Shown: piece by piece, positions 43,275 to 52,200 of the stretch
Numbering within the stretch: position 1 is the stretch's first letter
How the letters are laid out: each line of letters begins with the position of its first letter
Assembly (NCBI RefSeq): GCF_011758645.1
Contig: NZ_JAAMOZ010000001.1
Span: 2,790,001 to 2,854,000 of the forward strand
Direction of reading: 5' to 3'
DNA from: Brooklawnia cerclae
Lineage (GTDB): Bacteria > Actinomycetota > Actinomycetes > Propionibacteriales > Propionibacteriaceae
Length of the DNA: 64,000 nucleotides
Notes under the pieces: generated by a model
What the model saw: the letters and a program-made list of their open reading frames with translations, nothing else
What the model was told of the DNA's origin: nothing
Database searches by the model: none
Made by a program: the position numbers and the translations under genes

Positions 43275-43291
43275 TATACGCGATCCGAACG
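43275..43291. promoter_or_regulatory. IclR operator candidate 3 upstream of iclR genes
   Basis: TATACGCGATCCGAACG: reverse complement starts CGTTCGGATCGCG. It matches the site at 36306 in TACGCGAT-CGAACG with one mismatch, and lies ~50 bp before the iclR-B start. Suggests autoregulation. Confidence 0.6.
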
Positions 43292-43393
43292 CGTGTCCGA
43301 GCGCCCTCCGTGACGCTCGGGGACGAAGTGCTCAACCTGCCAGGCGGGCATGGGGAGATGCGGCAGAACAGCGCCTGCCGAACGACGGCTCAC

Positions 43394-44800
43394 TCAACGA
43401 CCTTGCGTCGTCGCAGGTGCCCTGTCGCCGTCCCGGAGTGCTCGATCGGCGAGCGTGAGGATCAGCGCCGCCACGGCGATGATGACGATGATCCAGGCGA
43501 TGACGTGCAGGCCCGGGTCGCTCGCGCTGGGCCCGAAGATGCGTCCGATGAGGCTGGACGCCACGATCGCACCTATCTGCACCGAGGTGCGGGACAGGCC
43601 TGCCGCGGAGCCCATCTGCGCGCCGGGCGCCTGCCGATAAAGCGCGGCCTGATTGGAGACCGAGGCGAGCCCCTGCGGGATGCCGAACAGGGCGACGACG
43701 ACGAGCAGGAGCCACAGCGGACTGTCTGCGTGGACGGTGGCGAGGAGCATCCCACCGAGTATCGGCGTGCCCGCCGCGATCACGAGTGGCCAGCGCACGC
43801 GTGAGCTGCGCGAGACGAGGACGGTCGCCACGGCCGCGCAGATCGCGGCGGGCAGTTGCATGAGCCCGGCGGCCTCACTGGAGAGCCCGGCGACGGCCTG
43901 CACCCATTGCGTGAAGGCGTAGACGACGAGGTAGATGCACATGTAGACGAGAAACAGGCGCAGATAGGTGCGCGTGAGCGCCGCGTTGTGGGCGAGCATG
44001 CGCACGTCCAGGAACGGGGCAGGCTGTCGCAGTTCCCACAGAACCAGGATGACCGCCGCCGCGATCGCGATCGGGACGAGCCAGTAAAGCCTGCCACCGG
44101 GGTCGAGGAGGAAGAACAACGCCGATGTGACGGCGATCGCGAAACATGCGATACCCGGCAGGTCGAGCGCACGGATGCCCGCGGGTCGTGGACTGCTTCC
44201 GGCGACCCGCGTGCTGTCCGCAGGAAGCCACAGGCAGACGAGAACGATCGCGACCAGAGCGAAGGGCACGTTGACGAGGAAGATCGATTGCCAACCGAAG
44301 TGTTCGATGAGTACCCCGCCGAGGACGGGGCCGATGGCGGCGGTGACGAGGCTCGATATCGACAGGCCCGACAGCAGTATCTGCGGTGTCTCGACACCGA
44401 GGCGAAGGGACTGGTCCTTGATGAGCGTCATCGCGGACGGATACGCCGACGAGGTGCCGATGCCGATCGCCAGCCGTGAGACGAGCGCGCCGGTGAAGGT
44501 GGGCGAGATCAGGGGGATCAGGCCGCCGAGCCCTGCGATGGCCAACCCGGTGATGTAGACCTTTCGCGGCCCGAACAGGTCTGCGAGCTTGCCCATCGTG
44601 GGCTGGAAGATCGCGCTGACAAGGTAGAGGCCCGCGACGAGCCAGATGACCACCGAGGCCGGCGCGCCGGTGGCCTGCGAGATCGGTACGAGTGCGACGG
44701 AGATCATCGTGGTGTTGATCGGGTTCAACGCCGGGCCGATCAGCACGGGGGCCGCGAACCGGCCGCCGAACCCCGAACGCTGCGGTTCTTCGGAAGTCAT
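43394..44800 (-). CDS. MFS transporter, DHA2-like
   Basis: Protein of 468 aa with 12-14 predicted helices. MFS motif A is GKLADLFGPRKVYITGL, and antiporter-type motif C is present as AIGPVLGGVLIEHFGWQSIFL. Helix 1 has INTTMISVALVPISQATGAP, a DHA2 signature-like sequence. It is preceded by and overlaps (ATGA) the MarR gene, so the pair is a regulator-exporter operon. Substrate unknown; aromatic acids or antibiotics are possible given the neighbours. Confidence 0.9.
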   Translation of the reverse strand: MTSEEPQRSGFGGRFAAPVLIGPALNPINTTMISVALVPISQATGAPASVVIWLVAGLYLVSAIFQPTMGKLADLFGPRKVYITGLAIAGLGGLIPLISPTFTGALVSRLAIGIGTSSAYPSAMTLIKDQSLRLGVETPQILLSGLSISSLVTAAIGPVLGGVLIEHFGWQSIFLVNVPFALVAIVLVCLWLPADSTRVAGSSPRPAGIRALDLPGIACFAIAVTSALFFLLDPGGRLYWLVPIAIAAAVILVLWELRQPAPFLDVRMLAHNAALTRTYLRLFLVYMCIYLVVYAFTQWVQAVAGLSSEAAGLMQLPAAICAAVATVLVSRSSRVRWPLVIAAGTPILGGMLLATVHADSPLWLLLVVVALFGIPQGLASVSNQAALYRQAPGAQMGSAAGLSRTSVQIGAIVASSLIGRIFGPSASDPGLHVIAWIIVIIAVAALILTLADRALRDGDRAPATTQGR

Positions 44801-45234
44801 CTGCGGTTACCCAGATCCTCCAGCCACGACAGCGTCTCCGCCATCTGCTCACGCTGGCGCGCCGAGAGTTCACGTTCCAGCAGAATCGCCAGGTCCCGAT
44901 CGCGCAGTTCGTTGACCGAAGCCATCATGGCCAGACCCGCCTGTGTGATGTGGACGTTCTCACGCCGCCGATCGGACGGGTCCGAGGTCTTCCGGACGAG
45001 CCCCCGGCCGACCAGCGACCGCACCACGGTGCTCATCGTCTGGGACCGCAGCCTCTCTCGATCCGCGAGCTCGGCCGTTGTCAACGGCCCGACGCGCTCC
45101 AGTCTGCTGAGCGTCGCCTCCTCGGTGCGAGACAGTCCCTCGACGAGCCCGGCCTGGCGCACCACGCGGCGAAGGCGATCCACGACCAGTCGCAGCCGCT
45201 GCGCGGTGCGCAGCGTGTCTTCCTCGTCACTCAT
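44797..45234 (-). CDS. MarR-family regulator of the MFS exporter
   Basis: Protein of 145 aa. The winged helix reads SRTEEATLSRLERVGPLTTA, ELADRERLRSQTMSTVVRSL and GLVRKTSDPSDRRRENVHIT. Start ATG 45234 chosen over GTG 45240, since neither has a strong Shine-Dalgarno and ATG is more usual. Its stop overlaps the MFS start by 4 bp. It has a good palindrome upstream (45250-45274), so it probably represses its own operon. Confidence 0.9.
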   Translation of the reverse strand: MSDEEDTLRTAQRLRLVVDRLRRVVRQAGLVEGLSRTEEATLSRLERVGPLTTAELADRERLRSQTMSTVVRSLVGRGLVRKTSDPSDRRRENVHITQAGLAMMASVNELRDRDLAILLERELSARQREQMAETLSWLEDLGNRR

Positions 45235-45249
45235 GCGCACAAGGGTAGC

Positions 45250-45274
45250 AACTAATCAGTTAAACTGACCAGTT
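45250..45274. promoter_or_regulatory. MarR operator candidate
   Basis: AACTAATCAGTT pairs with AACTGACCAGTT; the arms of the 25-bp dyad differ at two positions. It starts 15 bp upstream of the MarR start, in an AT-rich stretch between the divergent MarR and MFS genes. It may also cover the promoter of the divergent MFS gene. Confidence 0.6.
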
Positions 45275-45359
45275 TTTCTTACTAGATGGACGAAGGGCTC
45301 GACTCGATGGTGGTGAAGCCGGAGACGTCCTGCAAGGATCCAGCCGTCACCGCAAGAAA

Positions 45360-45389
45360 TTGCCAGGTCGGCCACGCGGTCGATACGGT
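45360..45389 (+). promoter_or_regulatory. Possible promoter of a leaderless MFS gene
   Basis: TTGCCA (45360) and TACGGT (45384) are separated by 18 bp, and the GTG start (45398) would fall almost at the transcription start. Leaderless GTG mRNAs are common in actinobacteria. The only Shine-Dalgarno-like sequence, AGGAG, is 2 bp from the start. Confidence 0.35.
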
Positions 45390-45397
45390 TAGGAGTC

Positions 45398-46645
45398 GTG
45401 CTCTCGAACTACGCGGAAATCTTGCGCCTCCCCGGAGCATGGACCTTCTCACTGGCCGGATTCATCCTGCGCATCCCGATGTCGCTGGTGGGGATCTCGA
45501 CGATCCTGCTGATCAAGGCCATGTACGGGAACTACACGACGGCCGGCGCGGTCAGCGCGGTCTCCGTGATCGGCGTGGTCGTCGGGGCGCCGATCCTGGC
45601 GCGCCTCGTCGACGCCCACGGGCAACGCCGCGTCATGGGCCCGGCGCTCACGATCTCGACGCTGGCACTGGCCGGCTTGGTCGTCACCGCCGTCAGCCAC
45701 GCGCCGATCCCGGTCCTCTTCATTGCAGCCGCCGTGTCCGGCGCCTCCTGGGGATCACCGGGCGCGCTCGTCCGATCGCGCTGGTCGCTGGTGGCGACCT
45801 CACCCCGGCAGCTCAACACCGCCTACGCGCTCGAGGCCGCCATCGACGAGTTCGTCTTCATCGTCGGGCCGATCCTCGCCACCACCCTCGGCACGGCGAT
45901 CCACCCGGCGTCCGGGCTCGTGTTGGCGATCGTCTGCCTGACGATCGGAGGCGTCGCCTTCCTCGGCCAGCGCGCGACCGAACCGCCCGTCGTCGCACGC
46001 GTGCACGGCGAGAAGCGCCCGACCGTCCTGCTCAACCCGGTCGTCGTCGTCCTCGCCCTCACCTACATCGGGGCCGGAACAATGTTCGGCGCGAACGACG
46101 TCGCCGTCGTCGCCTTCACCGAGGAACACGGCGCACCCCAACTGGCCGGATTGCTCCTGGCGTTCTTCGCGCTGGGCTCCTTCACAGCCGCCCTGATCTA
46201 CGGTGCGCGGACGTGGCGTCAGCCCTTGTGGAAGCTGTTCGCGATCGGCGTCGTCCTGCTGGCACTCGGGGCGTCCACGTTTCTGCTGGCCCGCTCGCTG
46301 GTGATGCTCGGCATCATCATGTGGATCACGGGCCTGACTATCGCCCCGACGATGACCAACGTCAATACGATCATCTCGAAGGTCGTGCCCCGGGTTCAGC
46401 TCACAGAGGGCCTCACCTGGATGTCGACGGCGATGAACCTCGGTGCGTCCGCGGGGTCGTTCCTGGGCGGACGCGCGATCGACGCGCAGGGCGCGCACGG
46501 CGGCTTCCTCGTCGTCGTGGTGTTCGCGTGGGTCATGGCGGTGCTCATGCTCGTCGGGCTCCCCCGGTTGCGGCGCGACACAGGCAAGGACGAAGTCGCC
46601 ACGACGGTGGACGAGAGGCACGAGCCGGACGCTGCGCGCTGCTAG
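45398..46645 (+). CDS. MFS transporter (12-TMS, exporter-like)
   Basis: Protein of 415 aa with 12 predicted helices. MFS motif A is VSVIGVVVGAPILARLVDAH-like: the loop reads ARLVDAHGQRRVMG after helix 2. LAGFILRIPMSLVGISTILL marks helix 1. This group resembles exporters of small compounds in actinobacteria. It is divergent from the MarR gene with a 160-bp gap that holds the MarR operator. It converges on the VapC-type gene. Confidence 0.88.
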   Translation: MLSNYAEILRLPGAWTFSLAGFILRIPMSLVGISTILLIKAMYGNYTTAGAVSAVSVIGVVVGAPILARLVDAHGQRRVMGPALTISTLALAGLVVTAVSHAPIPVLFIAAAVSGASWGSPGALVRSRWSLVATSPRQLNTAYALEAAIDEFVFIVGPILATTLGTAIHPASGLVLAIVCLTIGGVAFLGQRATEPPVVARVHGEKRPTVLLNPVVVVLALTYIGAGTMFGANDVAVVAFTEEHGAPQLAGLLLAFFALGSFTAALIYGARTWRQPLWKLFAIGVVLLALGASTFLLARSLVMLGIIMWITGLTIAPTMTNVNTIISKVVPRVQLTEGLTWMSTAMNLGASAGSFLGGRAIDAQGAHGGFLVVVVFAWVMAVLMLVGLPRLRRDTGKDEVATTVDERHEPDAARC

Positions 46646-46659
46646 CGGATCTCGCCTGA

Positions 46660-47043
46660 TCAGGCCGCGACGACCGCGACGAAACCTTCGAGTCCGGCGA
46701 AGTCGTCGGTGTTCCGGGTGATGACAGCGGCACCGTGCGCGGCCGCTGTCGCCGCGATCATGAGGTCGATGGCACGGCCACGGACCTCACGTCCCCCGGC
46801 AAGGACGAGCCCGCACACGGTCTCGTACGCGGTCGCCGCGGAGTCGTCGAACGGGACGCCGGGGCCGAGAACTGTGCGAAGCCGGGCGATCCGTGCCTCG
46901 CGGCGTGCACGTTCGACCGGGTCCGCGGTCTTGCGAATGCCGTATCCGAGTTCGGCCCACGACAGCGACGAGACAGCGACCTCATAACCAGGATGCGAGA
47001 GCGACTCCGCCACTAAAAGGTTGGTGTCGAGGATCGCCTTCAT
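46660..47043 (-). CDS. vapC: VapC-type PIN-domain toxin
   Basis: Protein of 127 aa. PIN-fold acidic residues are Asp6 (ILDTNLLVAE), Glu31 (LSWAELGYG), the Asp in RAIDLMIAATA and the Asp in TRNTDDF, as needed for a Mg-dependent RNase. VapC toxins cleave tRNA or rRNA. The ATG overlaps the antitoxin stop by 4 bp. Together with 47040-47303 it is a complete type II toxin-antitoxin operon. Confidence 0.92.
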   Translation of the reverse strand: MKAILDTNLLVAESLSHPGYEVAVSSLSWAELGYGIRKTADPVERARREARIARLRTVLGPGVPFDDSAATAYETVCGLVLAGGREVRGRAIDLMIAATAAAHGAAVITRNTDDFAGLEGFVAVVAA

Positions 47044-47303
47044 GCGGTGTGCGCCCACGGGTCAGTCATGCCCTCCGCCGCACGGTCGGCAGCGATCTCA
47101 CGGGCCCAAGCGCCATCCGCGCCCAGCTGCCGGAGCACCGCGTCGACCTCGCCGCTCGGCACCCAACGCTGACGACGGACACCCGTGACCTCCGCCACCG
47201 GCTCGCCATGATCGGTGATGGTGTAAGTGGCGCCGGTCTTGACCTCACGAAGCATGCGCGTGGGATTCTGGCGGAGTTCGCCGATGCTGATGGTGCTGGC
47301 CAT
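47040..47303 (-). CDS. vapB: Phd/YefM-family antitoxin of VapC
   Basis: Protein of 87 aa. The N-terminal part, TISIGELRQNPTRMLREVKT, GATYTITDHGEPVAEVTGV, matches the Phd/YefM DNA-binding fold. The C-terminal tail should bind and neutralise VapC. ATG 47303 is 17 bp downstream of the perfect palindrome at 47321-47334, a typical autoregulatory operator. It is the first gene of the operon. Confidence 0.92.
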   Translation of the reverse strand: MASTISIGELRQNPTRMLREVKTGATYTITDHGEPVAEVTGVRRQRWVPSGEVDAVLRQLGADGAWAREIAADRAAEGMTDPWAHTA

Positions 47304-47320
47304 GCTAGTCGTGTCCTTTC

Positions 47321-47334
47321 TAGATAATTATCTA
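47321..47334. promoter_or_regulatory. Operator palindrome of the vapBC operon
   Basis: TAGATAATTATCTA is a perfect 14-bp palindrome in an AT-rich stretch upstream of the antitoxin. It fits a conditional-cooperativity operator bound by the antitoxin or toxin-antitoxin complex. Confidence 0.75.
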
Positions 47335-47465
47335 CACAGTCTACGACAAATATGCTGTCAGCGTCGACCACCGACAACAGGTTCAACCATTGCCGGAGAA
47401 GTCGGCCCACCCGAGGTCGCCGAAATCGTCCACTCATGCCTCACTGCTGCGGATAAGGTCGCCTC

Positions 47466-47792
47466 ATGGCCAGCTCGCAGTTCGACTCGTGGCCCGGGAC
47501 CGCCGAGGCGCTCATGCGCTCACGCTTCGCCGCGTTCCGCGACGGTGACGCCGACTGGCTCCTCGCGTCCTGGCACTCCTCCACCCGACCAGCCACGATC
47601 GACCTCACCGACAACCCTCAGTGGCGTGGCCTCCAGATCATCGACACCGTGGACGGCGGCCCGGACGACGACACGGGCATCGTCGAGTTCCGCGCCACCT
47701 ACCTCATCCCCGGAGGGGGTATCGGCGTACAGCACGAGCGATCGCGATTCGTCCACGAGAACGGACGCTGGTACTACCTCGACGCCGTGTGA
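47466..47792 (+). CDS. YchJ-domain protein lacking the zinc-binding N-terminus
   Basis: Protein of 108 aa. The segment TAEALMRSRFAAFRDGDADW, LLASWHSSTRPATID and ERSRFVHENGRWYYLDAV matches the YchJ/UPF0225 domain (SnoaL-like fold). Usual YchJ proteins have an N-terminal Cys-rich segment (CPC...CCG) which is missing here, and also a C-terminal SEC-C motif in some. It may be a shortened paralogue. No partner gene is obvious. Upstream there is a 160-bp gap. Confidence 0.75.
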   Translation: MASSQFDSWPGTAEALMRSRFAAFRDGDADWLLASWHSSTRPATIDLTDNPQWRGLQIIDTVDGGPDDDTGIVEFRATYLIPGGGIGVQHERSRFVHENGRWYYLDAV

Positions 47793-47902
47793 TAGCTGCG
47801 AAGGGACCGCGTCGTTGTACTCACCGCCGACCGAAACGCACCCACTCGAGCGCTACTGAGCAGAAGCGCTGACCACCCCGGCCCGACGCCAATGCCACCC
47901 GC

Positions 47903-48220
47903 ATGACCGACGAGGACGACGCCGGGTATTTCCTCTTCGCCACGTACGCCGACAGCCCGCCAGCCTCCGGCGACGCACTGGCCAAACACATCACCACCGT
48001 GCTCGCCGAGTGCCGACCGCAACCGGCCTGCCAGCGCTGCGGCGGCAACGAGGTGAGCCTCGAACCACGTGGCTCGGACGCGGTCGCGGTCACGGTGCAA
48101 CTCCACCTCGGACCGGCCACCAAACCCGGACTGGCTACGATCACCGCAGAACTGCCGATCGATCCGGACGCTCCCTTGCACATCCGGCTCTTCACGGTCG
48201 AGGGTGTAGATGTGGTCTGA
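47903..48220 (+). CDS. Hypothetical CxxC-containing protein
   Basis: Protein of 105 aa. It contains CRPQPACQRCGGNEVSLEP near residue 37-55, so a CxxC possibly binds metal. The rest is beta-rich with VAVTVQLHLGPATKPGLATI. No family recognised. It overlaps the end of a minus-strand transposase-like remnant by 29 bp. The high-GC third-position use is normal for the region. It may be a real small gene or part of the decayed mobile region. Confidence 0.45.
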   Translation: MTDEDDAGYFLFATYADSPPASGDALAKHITTVLAECRPQPACQRCGGNEVSLEPRGSDAVAVTVQLHLGPATKPGLATITAELPIDPDAPLHIRLFTVEGVDVV

Positions 48221-48311
48221 AGCCTCTGGCTTCGAGTAGTGATCTCGCGACATAGTGGGTGAGGTTGCGCAAGCTGAGGGCGGTCCCGCGGAGGTGTTCG
48301 ATCCGGGTTGC
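48192..48311 (-). pseudogene. C-terminal remnant of a probable ISL3-like transposase
   Basis: The minus-strand frame reads TRIEHLRGTALSLRNLTHYV, ARSLLEARGFRPHLHPRP and stop. This resembles the C-terminal tail of ISL3-type transposases (NxIxxxKRxAxGFRNFxNY and similar). Upstream sequence of the frame is not transposase-like, and no terminal repeats were seen. The rest of the 331-bp region to 48551 shows no gene. Family assignment is tentative. Confidence 0.35.
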
Positions 48312-48551
48312 TCTGGGATGCCGACGCTGGTCTTCTCGATCGTGTGCGCGAGGAAGAATCTGCCCAGGCCGCGGTCCTTCTCCCGAGACGTGGTGATCAT
48401 ATCTTGGTGGATACCCCACGTTGCCTAGATCTCCGCGTGCCGGTCATCGGCAAACAGCGCGTCCAGCCGCGGGCGAGATCAGGCAGCGACGTATCCCAGT
48501 GGAAGGTCTCGAAGAATCCGCAGTTCTTGATCCAGTCAATCCTCTTCAGCA

Positions 48552-49277
48552 TCAGTCGGTGTCCCAAACCTCATCAGCCAGTGGGGCCCCGTTCAGCTCA
48601 TCCCGGCGTGCGCGCCAGTCCGGCAGGAACCGGTCCATCAAGTCGGTGAAGCGTTGGTTATGGCTGCGTTCGTACAGGTGGACCAGCTCGTGGACCACGA
48701 CGTATTCGAGGCAGCGCGGGTGCTTCTTGGCTAGCTCGGGGTTGAGCCAGATGGCGCGCGAGGCGGTCTGGCAGGTTCCCCACTTGGTCTTCATGTGGCG
48801 GACGACGACCGAGTCGACCTTGACGCCGACAACCGGCTGCCACTTCTCCAGCAGCGCCGGGATCGCAGCCTTGAGCTCACGCCGGTACCAGTTGTCGAGG
48901 ATCCGGCGTCGCTTGTCGGCGTCTGTGCCGGCGGGGGCTGACAGCCAGAGGGTGTTGCCCTTGGGTTCGATGGCGATGCGGCCGGAGTGCGAGACGTCCA
49001 ACTGGTAGCGGCTACCCCATACGTAGTGGGTCTCGCCGGAGATCATTTCGCGTTCTGTCTGACGATCGGCGTTCTGCAACTGCTCGCGCTGCTTCTTGAT
49101 CCAGGGCAGGCGCTGCACTATGGCCAGCCGGATGGCGTCCTCGTCGAGACGGTGCGGTGCGGCCACACGAACCCGGCCTACCGGCGGGTAGACCGAGATG
49201 TGCATGTTCTTGATGTCCTTGTAGATGACATCCACGCCGAGCCCAGCGACCGTGAGATAGGCGTTAGCGGTATTCAT
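48552..49277 (-). CDS. DUF45/M48-type zinc metalloprotease (YgjP-like)
   Basis: Protein of 241 aa. The zinc motif HELVHLYERSH (HExxH) and the typical RHMKTKWGTCQTASRAIWLN (WGTC) of YgjP/DUF45 are present. The start overlaps hsdR by 14 bp, so it is co-transcribed with the restriction system. Genes of this family are often encoded next to type I restriction loci, where their function is unclear. The second zinc-ligand Glu or His may be in the C-terminal SHNQRFTDLMDRF region. Confidence 0.9.
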   Translation of the reverse strand: MNTANAYLTVAGLGVDVIYKDIKNMHISVYPPVGRVRVAAPHRLDEDAIRLAIVQRLPWIKKQREQLQNADRQTEREMISGETHYVWGSRYQLDVSHSGRIAIEPKGNTLWLSAPAGTDADKRRRILDNWYRRELKAAIPALLEKWQPVVGVKVDSVVVRHMKTKWGTCQTASRAIWLNPELAKKHPRCLEYVVVHELVHLYERSHNQRFTDLMDRFLPDWRARRDELNGAPLADEVWDTD

Positions 49278-52200
49278 CGCGTGCCCTCACCAGGTCAAAC
49301 AGTTCATCGAAGCGGTCGAAGTCGTCCGGAAGGATCTTGTGCAGCGCCCTGACGACGACCTTCTCCTTCATCTTGTTGCCGACCCAGTCGTGGTGCTTGG
49401 AGGTCATTACGGTGGTGTCGACCTGGATCGCTAGCTCTGGCGGCGCAAAACCAAAGTCGACCAGCGCCTTCTGCGCCCCAGTCCTGGCCCACGCTGGGTA
49501 GACGGTGTCGGACTCCTTCTTGCCGACCTTCGTGGCCAGCTCGAGCAGCCGGGCGAGGTACTCCTTGTAGTCGAGCGCCTCCTGCTTGGCCTGCAGGATC
49601 AGGGCATCGAGGAGCGAGGACATCGAGTCGTAGTACTTCGGGTTCATGGCGTGCTCGTCGACGATCGTCTTGCGGACGTTGTTGATGATCGTCTCGGCCG
49701 CGGCCTCGGGGTTCTTGCGGATCCCGGCCGGCAGGGTGTCGAGTGCGCCCTCGCCTCGTTCGACGATCAGCTCGACCAAGCCCTTGTCGAAGATCGCCAC
49801 GTCCTCGACCGGGTCGGCCTGGATGTAGGTGTCGAGCAGTGAGCGCATACCGGCCTCGAACTGCTTCATGTCGATGTTTTCGCCGGCGCCGAGCTCGACC
49901 TCGTCGCGGACGGCGACGTAGTGGGCGACCTCGTCCTTGATCTGCTTCGCCTCGGCGGCGGTGTAGCCCGCGGTCTCCATGTCGTTGGCCAGCACGCCGT
50001 AGGTGCGGACGAGTGAGGCGACCGACTTGTACAGCTCGACGCGCTTGTTCTCGTTGGCCTTGATCTGCTCCGCATCGCCAGGGATGTCGGCGACGAAGTA
50101 GTGCTGGTACTCCAGCGTGCCCTTCGGCGGAGCGACCGGCTCACACAGGGCACGGATCCGCTCGAGGGCCTCGTCAAGGTCCTTCTTCGCCTGGTCCGTG
50201 CGGTCCTTGAGCAGGCCTTCGATGTCCTGTTTCTCGTAGCCGTCCAGCGCGCCCGACGTGTAGTCGGTGATGGCGTTCTCGAGGGAGTTGAACAGGTCGC
50301 GGTAGTCGATGATGTAGCCGTAGGTCTTGTCGTCACCGTCCAGGCGGTTGACCCGGCAGATGGCCTGAAACAGGCCGTGGTCACGCATCTTCTTGTCGAT
50401 GTACAGGTAGGTGGCGCTCGGCGCGTCGAAGCCGGTCAGGAGCTTGTCCACCACGATGAGCAGACGCATCTGGCCTGGCTCCTTGATGAACTTCTCCTTG
50501 ACCTCCTTCTCGAACTGAGCGACCTTCTCCGGCGTCGAGGCACGGTCGGCAGGCTCACCGAAGTAGTCGGCCAGCATCTGCCGGTAGATGTCGTACTGCC
50601 GCAGCTTCTCGGTCGCGCCCTCACCCGAGTCCTCCTTGGAAATGTCGGAGGCGTTCGGGACGTAGCTGGTCACGATCGCGACCTTGCCCTTGAAGCCGGC
50701 GGCCACGAACAACTCGTAGAACTTGCAGGCCTGGTAGATCGACTCACCGACCAGCATGGCGTTACCCCGCCCGGAGACCAGGCGCGGCTGGGTGTCGAAG
50801 TCCCACAGGATGTTCTGAACGATCATGTCGGCGCGGCTCTTGGCGCTGAACACCTTCTGCATGGTGCCCCAGCGCTTCTTCAACCGGGCCTTGCTCAGGT
50901 CGGTCATGCCCTGGGTCCAGTGCTCGAACTTCTTGTCGATCTGGGCGGCGCCCTTGAGCTCCTGGTCGACGTTGCGAGCCTCATAGCGCAGATCGAGCAC
51001 GACTCCGTCAGCCACAGCCTCGTCGAACTTGTAGGTGTGGATGAACGAGCCAAACGTCTCGATACTGGTCGCCTTGTCAGCCTTGAGCAGCGGCGTACCT
51101 GTGAAGCCGATGAACATCGCCCCAGGCAGCAGCTCCTTCATCGCCTTGTGCATCTTGCCCGACTGGGTACGGTGCGCCTCGTCGACGAAGATGTACAGGT
51201 TGCCCTTCGGGCTGAAGTTCGCCGGCAGCCGCGAGTGCAACTCGGCGATGAATTCCTCGCCAGCGTCGTCCAGGTCCTTGTCGTCGTCACTGCCACGGAA
51301 CTTGTGGACCAGCGAACCGATCAGCCACGGGTCGGACTTGTTGATCGCGCTCAGCAGGTCCGCACCCGAGGTGGTGCGGTAGATGTCCTCGTTGACACCG
51401 CCGAAGACCTTCTCGATCTGCTCGTCGAGCTCGGTGCGGTCGGTGATGATCAGGACTCGGGCAGCCTTCTGGTGCTCCCGGATCCACTTGGCCAGCCAGA
51501 CCATGGTCAGGCTCTTGCCCGAGCCCTGGGTGTGCCAGACGATGCCGCCCTCGCGCTTGGCGATCCGGGCCTGCGCAGCCTTCACCCCGAAGTACTGGTT
51601 GTGCCGGGCGGCCTTCTTCACACCCGAGTCGAAGACGACGAAGTCATGGACCAGCTCAAGAAGGCGCTCCTTCGAGCACATCTGCACGAACGCCTTGTCC
51701 AGTGGCTCAGCGACGTCGGCGCCGACTGGGCTGTCCTGTGGCTCCTTCCACTCCAGCCAGTACTTCTCCGGCGTCTCGATCACGCCGTAGCGCAGGCCCT
51801 CGACGTCGTTGCCGGCGAACAGTAGCTGGACCGTCGAGAAGAATGGACGGATGAAGTCGGCCCGCTGGTTGCCGATGTTCTGACGGATACCCTCGCTGAC
51901 ACTCACCTTCGAGCGCTTGAACTCCACCACACCCAGGGCAATGCCGTTGACGTACAGCACGACGTCCGGGCGCTTGTTGTGCTCGCCCGCGATCGAGACT
52001 TCCTCGGCGATGTGGAAGTCATTGGCCTCGGGCTCGGCCCAGTCGACCAGCCAGACAGTCTCGAAGTTCGACTGCACGTCACGCTTGACCTTCACGCCGT
52101 AGCGCAGCAGCTCGTAGACCTTGCGGTTCGCTTCGTACAGCGAACGGTTGCTGCCCACCGCAGCCTCATTGCGCAGCACGTGCAGCGCACGGCCGATCAG

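Noticed and set aside
50101-51825. 574-aa open frame on the plus strand inside hsdR
   Set aside because: It is antisense to a complete HsdR with all helicase motifs; the high GC content opens long antisense frames. No domain is visible.
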